Position numbers and translations under genes: made by a program. From an uncultured Treponema sp. (GTDB taxonomy: Bacteria > Spirochaetota > Spirochaetia > Treponematales > Treponemataceae): a DNA stretch of 64,000 bases. The notes below the pieces were generated by a model, which saw nothing but the letters and a program-made list of their open reading frames with translations, had not been told where the DNA came from and searched no databases. The stretch spans positions 81,028 through 145,027 of the forward strand of contig CAJUBD010000001.1 of NCBI GenBank assembly GCA_910584475.1, read 5' to 3'. Positions 60,462 through 64,000 of the stretch are shown here, piece by piece; position 1 is the stretch's first letter, and each line of letters opens with the position of its first letter.

Positions 60462-61007
60462 ATGTCAACTGAATCATCAAAGGAAAGAATGGAAAAAACA
60501 ATCGCCTCGCTAAAGGATTCGTTCAACGCCATCCGCACTGGACGCGCGAGCGCGAACATTTTCGACAGAGTGCGCGTTGACTACTATGGGCAAAAGTCGC
60601 CTCTCAATCAAGTGGCGACGGTTTCAATTCCCGAGGCGCGCACAGTCATAATAAATCCATTTGACAAGTCGCTCATAACTGAAATTGAAAAGGCAATTCT
60701 TGCCGCAGATTTGGGACTCAATCCTTCCAACGACGGAAAAGTCATCCGCATAGCGATTCCGCCGCTCACCGCCGAACGCCGAAAGGAACTCACGAAGCAG
60801 GCAAAGGCGACGGCAGAAAATTCGCGAACCGCGATCCGAAACATTCGTCGTGACGAAAATGAGGATTTGAAGAAGAGACAGAAAGCGGGCGAAATCACGG
60901 AAGACGAACTGAAGAAGTTGGGCGAAGACCTTCAAAAGTCCACCGACAAATTCATCGCCGAAATAAATTCGATTTACGATGCGAAAGAAAAGGAAATAAT
61001 GGACTGA
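60462..61007 (+). CDS. frr: Ribosome recycling factor
   Basis: A 181-residue protein that splits post-termination ribosomes with EF-G. Motifs are SLKDSFNAIRTGRASANIFDRVRVDYYG near the N-terminus, IRIAIPPLTAERRKEL and NIRRDENEDLKK. GAAGGAAAA precedes the ATG. pyrH, which often lies between tsf and frr, is absent; the 133-base gap there has no gene and contains GCGCGGA..TCCGCGT inverted elements. Confidence 0.96.
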   Translation: MSTESSKERMEKTIASLKDSFNAIRTGRASANIFDRVRVDYYGQKSPLNQVATVSIPEARTVIINPFDKSLITEIEKAILAADLGLNPSNDGKVIRIAIPPLTAERRKELTKQAKATAENSRTAIRNIRRDENEDLKKRQKAGEITEDELKKLGEDLQKSTDKFIAEINSIYDAKEKEIMD

Positions 61008-61744
61008 TGTCTTCGGATTTTCGCGCTGAAAACTCAATTCCTCGCCATGTGGCCATCATTATGGATGGAAACGGACGCTGGGCGCGAAAACGCTCTCTTC
61101 CGCGCACCGCAGGTCACAAGGAAGGCTTGGAAAGCGCGAAGCGCATCGTTCGAGCCGCGTCTAATTTGGGCATAAGCTATGTTACGCTCTACACGTTTTC
61201 CACCGAAAACTGGAAGCGCGCGCAGGAAGAAGTCGGCTATCTGATGGGACTGATAAAAGGTCACCTTCGAGCCGAGTTTGAGTTTTACAAGGAAAACAAA
61301 ATCCGCATCGAACATATTGGAAACCTTTCGGGATTGCCGCGCGACGTGCAGGAAGAAATCCTAAACGCAAAGAAAGACACCGCGCACTTTTCGGGAACGA
61401 CAGTGGTTCTCGCGATAAACTATGGCGGACGCGACGAAATCATTCGGGCGGCTCAAAAATTGCTTGAAAGCCCCGCCGCTTCGCAAGGAAATGCACTTTC
61501 CGAAGAAAAATTCAGCGCGGAATTCGACCTTCCAGATTTGCCCGAAGTGGATCTTCTCGTGCGCACGGGCGGCGAAAAACGTCTGAGCAACTTTTTGCTT
61601 TGGCATGCCGCCTACGCGGAACTGCTTTTCACCGATACGCTTTGGCCGGACTACAGCGTGGACGAATTCGAACGCGACATTAAAGAATTTTCATCGAGAA
61701 ACAGGCGGTTCGGAGGCACAGACGCTTTGGGAGGCGCAAAATGA
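61007..61744 (+). CDS. uppS: Undecaprenyl/polyprenyl diphosphate synthase
   Basis: A 245-residue cis-prenyltransferase making the lipid carrier for peptidoglycan. Motifs are HVAIIMDGNGRWARKRSLPRTAGHKEG (catalytic Asp in MDGNGRWA), TLYTFSTENWKR, INYGGRDEI and LVRTGGEKRLSNFLLWHAAYAEL; the usual RTSGE..LSNFL is RTGGEKRLSNFL here. It starts on the frr stop codon (TGATG) and overlaps cdsA by 4 bases. Confidence 0.95.
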   Translation: MSSDFRAENSIPRHVAIIMDGNGRWARKRSLPRTAGHKEGLESAKRIVRAASNLGISYVTLYTFSTENWKRAQEEVGYLMGLIKGHLRAEFEFYKENKIRIEHIGNLSGLPRDVQEEILNAKKDTAHFSGTTVVLAINYGGRDEIIRAAQKLLESPAASQGNALSEEKFSAEFDLPDLPEVDLLVRTGGEKRLSNFLLWHAAYAELLFTDTLWPDYSVDEFERDIKEFSSRNRRFGGTDALGGAK

Positions 61745-62601
61745 ACAAACTCATACAAAGACTTTTGGTTTTTTTTGTCGGAATTCCCGTTGTCCTCGGA
61801 TTCGTTTGCTTCGACGTGTTCTCTCATCTTCCGTTCAACGTTTTGTTGGTCGTAGTTTCCGCCATCGCCGCCAATGAACTTTGTTTCATATTCGCTTCTG
61901 GAGGGGAAACTTTGCCGAAGCCTTTGGTGGTCTCGCTGTGCGCAGCGATTCCGGCTTTCACTTACTTCGGTCTTGTGATTCCACATTGGTACTTAAACCT
62001 TTGCCTTGTCGTGTTCATTGTGGCTGTGTTCATAATTTTCGCATTTGAAATATTTTCCGCGAAGACTTTCGAAAAATCCAACGCCCGCATAGCGCGTTCT
62101 GTATGCACTCTTTTTTATGCGGGACTTTTGCCGTCATACATTACATGCATTTCTTTGATGGTGCATTCTACTGAGCACCTCATCACATTTCTCGTGATGG
62201 TATTCATAAGCGACAGCGCGGCGTGGCTGTTCGGAATGCTTTTCGGAAAAAACAATCGTGGAAAAATCGCGGCAAGCCCCAACAAAAGCATCGCGGGATT
62301 TGTCGGCGCGTACCTCGGCTGCATATTGGTAGCCTTCATTTCTTCATATTTAGTCTTTTCTGATGTGTTCGACGTTCCGTACAAGGTGCTGCGCGTTCTT
62401 GTCCTTGCCATCACAGTCTGCACGGCAAGCATCGTAGGCGACCTCGCGGAAAGCGTTTTCAAGCGCGGCGCGAACGTGAAGGACAGCGGAAAAATCATTC
62501 TCGGACGCGGTGGCATTTTGGACAGCGTTGATTCCGTGTTTATGGCCGCTCCGTTCTATTATTATTTGGTGACCTTCTTGTTTTCTACTTTTGCATTATG
62601 A
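61741..62601 (+). CDS. cdsA: Phosphatidate cytidylyltransferase
   Basis: A 286-residue membrane enzyme making CDP-diacylglycerol for phospholipids. It has about seven membrane segments and the family end pattern: FISDSAAWLFGMLFGKNN..SPNKSIAGFVGAYLG and GDLAESVFKRGANVKDSGKIILGRGGILDSVDSVFMAAPFYY. Overlaps of 4 bases with both neighbours imply strict co-translation. Confidence 0.94.
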   Translation: MNKLIQRLLVFFVGIPVVLGFVCFDVFSHLPFNVLLVVVSAIAANELCFIFASGGETLPKPLVVSLCAAIPAFTYFGLVIPHWYLNLCLVVFIVAVFIIFAFEIFSAKTFEKSNARIARSVCTLFYAGLLPSYITCISLMVHSTEHLITFLVMVFISDSAAWLFGMLFGKNNRGKIAASPNKSIAGFVGAYLGCILVAFISSYLVFSDVFDVPYKVLRVLVLAITVCTASIVGDLAESVFKRGANVKDSGKIILGRGGILDSVDSVFMAAPFYYYLVTFLFSTFAL

Positions 62602-63689
62602 AAATGAAAAACATTCTAGTTCTGGGGGCTACTGGTTCCATAGGTCGAAGCACGCTCGACCTGGCGCGCCGTCACAAAGACAAATTCCGCGTCATCGGAC
62701 TTCAGGCGCATACCCAAAAGGAAAAACTTGATTCATTGGCTGCCGAGTTCCAATGCCGCGCGACCCTTTCTTCCCTTGAAGGCGACGAGGGCATAGCCAA
62801 ACTTCTTGACACGACAAAGCCGCAAATCGTAGTGAACGGCATCGCGGGAAGCTCAGGTCTTGTTCCCAGCCGCCTCGTCTTGGAACGGGGGATTGACCTC
62901 GCGCTCGCCAACAAGGAAAGCGTCGTAATGGCGTGGACGCTCGTAAAAGAAGCAGCTCTCAAAAGCGGATCTAAAATTATACCGGTGGACAGCGAGCACA
63001 GCGCAATCTTCAATCTTATTTCATTCTGCGGGCGCGAGCGAATCGCCGAGATAATTCTCACTGCGAGCGGAGGACCGTTCAGGAACTACAGCGAAACGCA
63101 GCTTGCGAACGCGACCCTCGCCGACGCCCTCAAGCACCCGACTTGGAACATGGGAAAGAAAATTACGGTTGATTCCGCGACTCTCGCCAACAAAGGCCTC
63201 GAGGTCATAGAGGCTTGCAGATTGTTTGATATGCCGCCGAAGCAAGTCGGAGTCGTAGTCCATCCTGAAAGTCTGGTGCATTCCCTTGTCCGCACTGCGG
63301 ACGGAATTCTCTATGCGCAAATATCCGAACCCGACATGCGCCACCCAATAATGGGTGCTCTCTGCTATCCCGACTACATCGACAGCGGACTGGAAAAGTT
63401 CTCGCTTGCGGGACACAACATGAGTTTCATGCAGCCGCGCCGCGAACTCTTTCCGCTTTTGGACGCGGCGTATTCCGCCGTTTCAAAAGGTCCTCTCTAT
63501 ACAATTGCCTTCAACGCAGCCGATGAAGTGGCGGCGAACGCGTTCATCGAAGGCAAAATAAAATTCTTGCAGATAGCGCACGTGCTACAAAGAACTCTCG
63601 AAATGGATTGGAGTGGAACACTCACGGATTGGAGCGACGTGTTCCAATGCGACAAGGCGGCGCGCGCGACCGCGGAGGAAATGATTTGA
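62598..63689 (+). CDS. dxr: 1-deoxy-D-xylulose 5-phosphate reductoisomerase
   Basis: A 363-residue NADPH enzyme of the MEP isoprenoid pathway. Motifs are ILVLGATGSIGRSTLDLARR (NADPH), LANKESVVMAW, IPVDSEHSAIF (metal-binding D and E), ASGGPFRN and HPTWNMGKKITVDSATLANKGLEVIEA. It supplies isoprenoid for UppS. It overlaps cdsA by 4 bases and rseP by 4 bases. Confidence 0.96.
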   Translation: MKMKNILVLGATGSIGRSTLDLARRHKDKFRVIGLQAHTQKEKLDSLAAEFQCRATLSSLEGDEGIAKLLDTTKPQIVVNGIAGSSGLVPSRLVLERGIDLALANKESVVMAWTLVKEAALKSGSKIIPVDSEHSAIFNLISFCGRERIAEIILTASGGPFRNYSETQLANATLADALKHPTWNMGKKITVDSATLANKGLEVIEACRLFDMPPKQVGVVVHPESLVHSLVRTADGILYAQISEPDMRHPIMGALCYPDYIDSGLEKFSLAGHNMSFMQPRRELFPLLDAAYSAVSKGPLYTIAFNAADEVAANAFIEGKIKFLQIAHVLQRTLEMDWSGTLTDWSDVFQCDKAARATAEEMI

Positions 63690-64000
63690 ACATAATCGTA
63701 GGACTCGTCGTCTTGAGCGTAATCGTGTGTTTCCACGAACTGGGGCATTTCGTCGCCGCGAGAATTTTCGGAGTAAAAGTGGAATCGTTTTCCATCGGCA
63801 TGGGACCGATCCTTTTGCACAAGACGCTAGGCGGCACCGACTACAGGTTTTCCCTCTTCCCCATAGGCGGCTACTGCGGAATGAAGGGAGAAAAAGATTT
63901 CACAAAGGCTATCGAAGAAAGACTCACATATATCCCCGGAGAAAGAGATTCCCTCTACGGCATCCACCCCCTGAAGCGAGCCGCCATAGGATTCGCAGGT
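63686..64000 (+). CDS. rseP: Site-2 zinc protease RseP, N-terminal part
   Basis: The first 105 residues are visible; the gene runs off the window. The start is a TTG at 63686 overlapping the dxr stop, with GGAGG 8 bases upstream. The first membrane segment holds the metalloprotease motif VCFHELGHFVAARIFGVKVESFSIGMGP (HExxH), followed by FSLFPIGGYCGMKGEKD. The enzyme cleaves membrane proteins in the lipid bilayer and controls envelope stress. The frr-uppS-cdsA-dxr-rseP order is classical. Confidence 0.94.
   Translation, partial: MNIIVGLVVLSVIVCFHELGHFVAARIFGVKVESFSIGMGPILLHKTLGGTDYRFSLFPIGGYCGMKGEKDFTKAIEERLTYIPGERDSLYGIHPLKRAAIGFAG

Overview
The window reads as a chromosome segment of a host-associated treponeme (Spirochaetota), most likely a gut or rumen Treponema. 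This rests on gene content: a purine-nucleoside ABC importer of the PnrA/TmpC type, a tamB-bamA-ompH-mutS cluster, a small PUR-domain protein like Borrelia BpuR, a cheW-DegT-like-nadK-recN run, many short Sec or lipoprotein signals, and two GH53 galactanases that point to a pectin or plant-fibre diet. Coding density is high, most genes sit in tight co-directional runs, and five tRNA genes plus one partial tRNA are scattered through it. Species and all database matches are inferred from remembered family features; no search was run.

Layout. 1-127: partial tRNA and tRNA-His. 253-6517 (minus): pnrA-pnrC-pnrD-pnrE nucleoside importer followed by an HD phosphohydrolase. 6636-12602 (minus): unknown protein, recN, nadK, a DegT-fold protein lacking the PLP lysine, cheW, comF-like. 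12863-23025 (minus): tamB, bamA, ompH, mutS (outer-membrane biogenesis plus mismatch repair). 23149-28425 (plus): tmk, a secreted unknown, a decayed PDDEXK transposase on the other strand, aroB, cysteine desulfurase, PUR protein. 28446-31818 (minus): rnhB, a beta-helix surface protein, a purine phosphoribosyltransferase. 31970-36741 (plus): a galactan-degradation locus with a small secreted protein, a frame-shifted lipoprotein with a poly-G tract, and two GH53 enzymes. 36830-45290 (minus): smc, a small membrane protein, an acidic lipoprotein, a SIMPL protein, serS, an AI-2E family permease. 45440-55489: a ComFB-like protein, tRNA-Gly/Arg, one giant 2,967-codon reading frame cut by an in-frame TAG, tRNA-Val. 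55529-64000: coaD, a lipoprotein, a HEAT-repeat protein, tRNA-Arg, maf, then rpsB-tsf-frr-uppS-cdsA-dxr-rseP.

Most unusual features. (1) A run of nine G in the signal peptide of a lipoprotein beside the galactanases puts the gene out of frame; eight G restores a perfect lipobox, which looks like slipped-strand phase variation. (2) That lipoprotein, its upstream neighbour and the first galactanase share a tryptophan-rich module of about 85-100 residues, a candidate new carbohydrate-binding module. (3) A giant secreted coiled-coil protein ending in a papain/C39-like domain is interrupted by one amber codon. (4) Five genes have a consensus promoter whose -10 box lies only 6-7 nt before the ATG, so their mRNAs are probably leaderless. 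(5) Several families of modular palindromic repeats sit in gaps, often placing a Shine-Dalgarno right next to a start codon.
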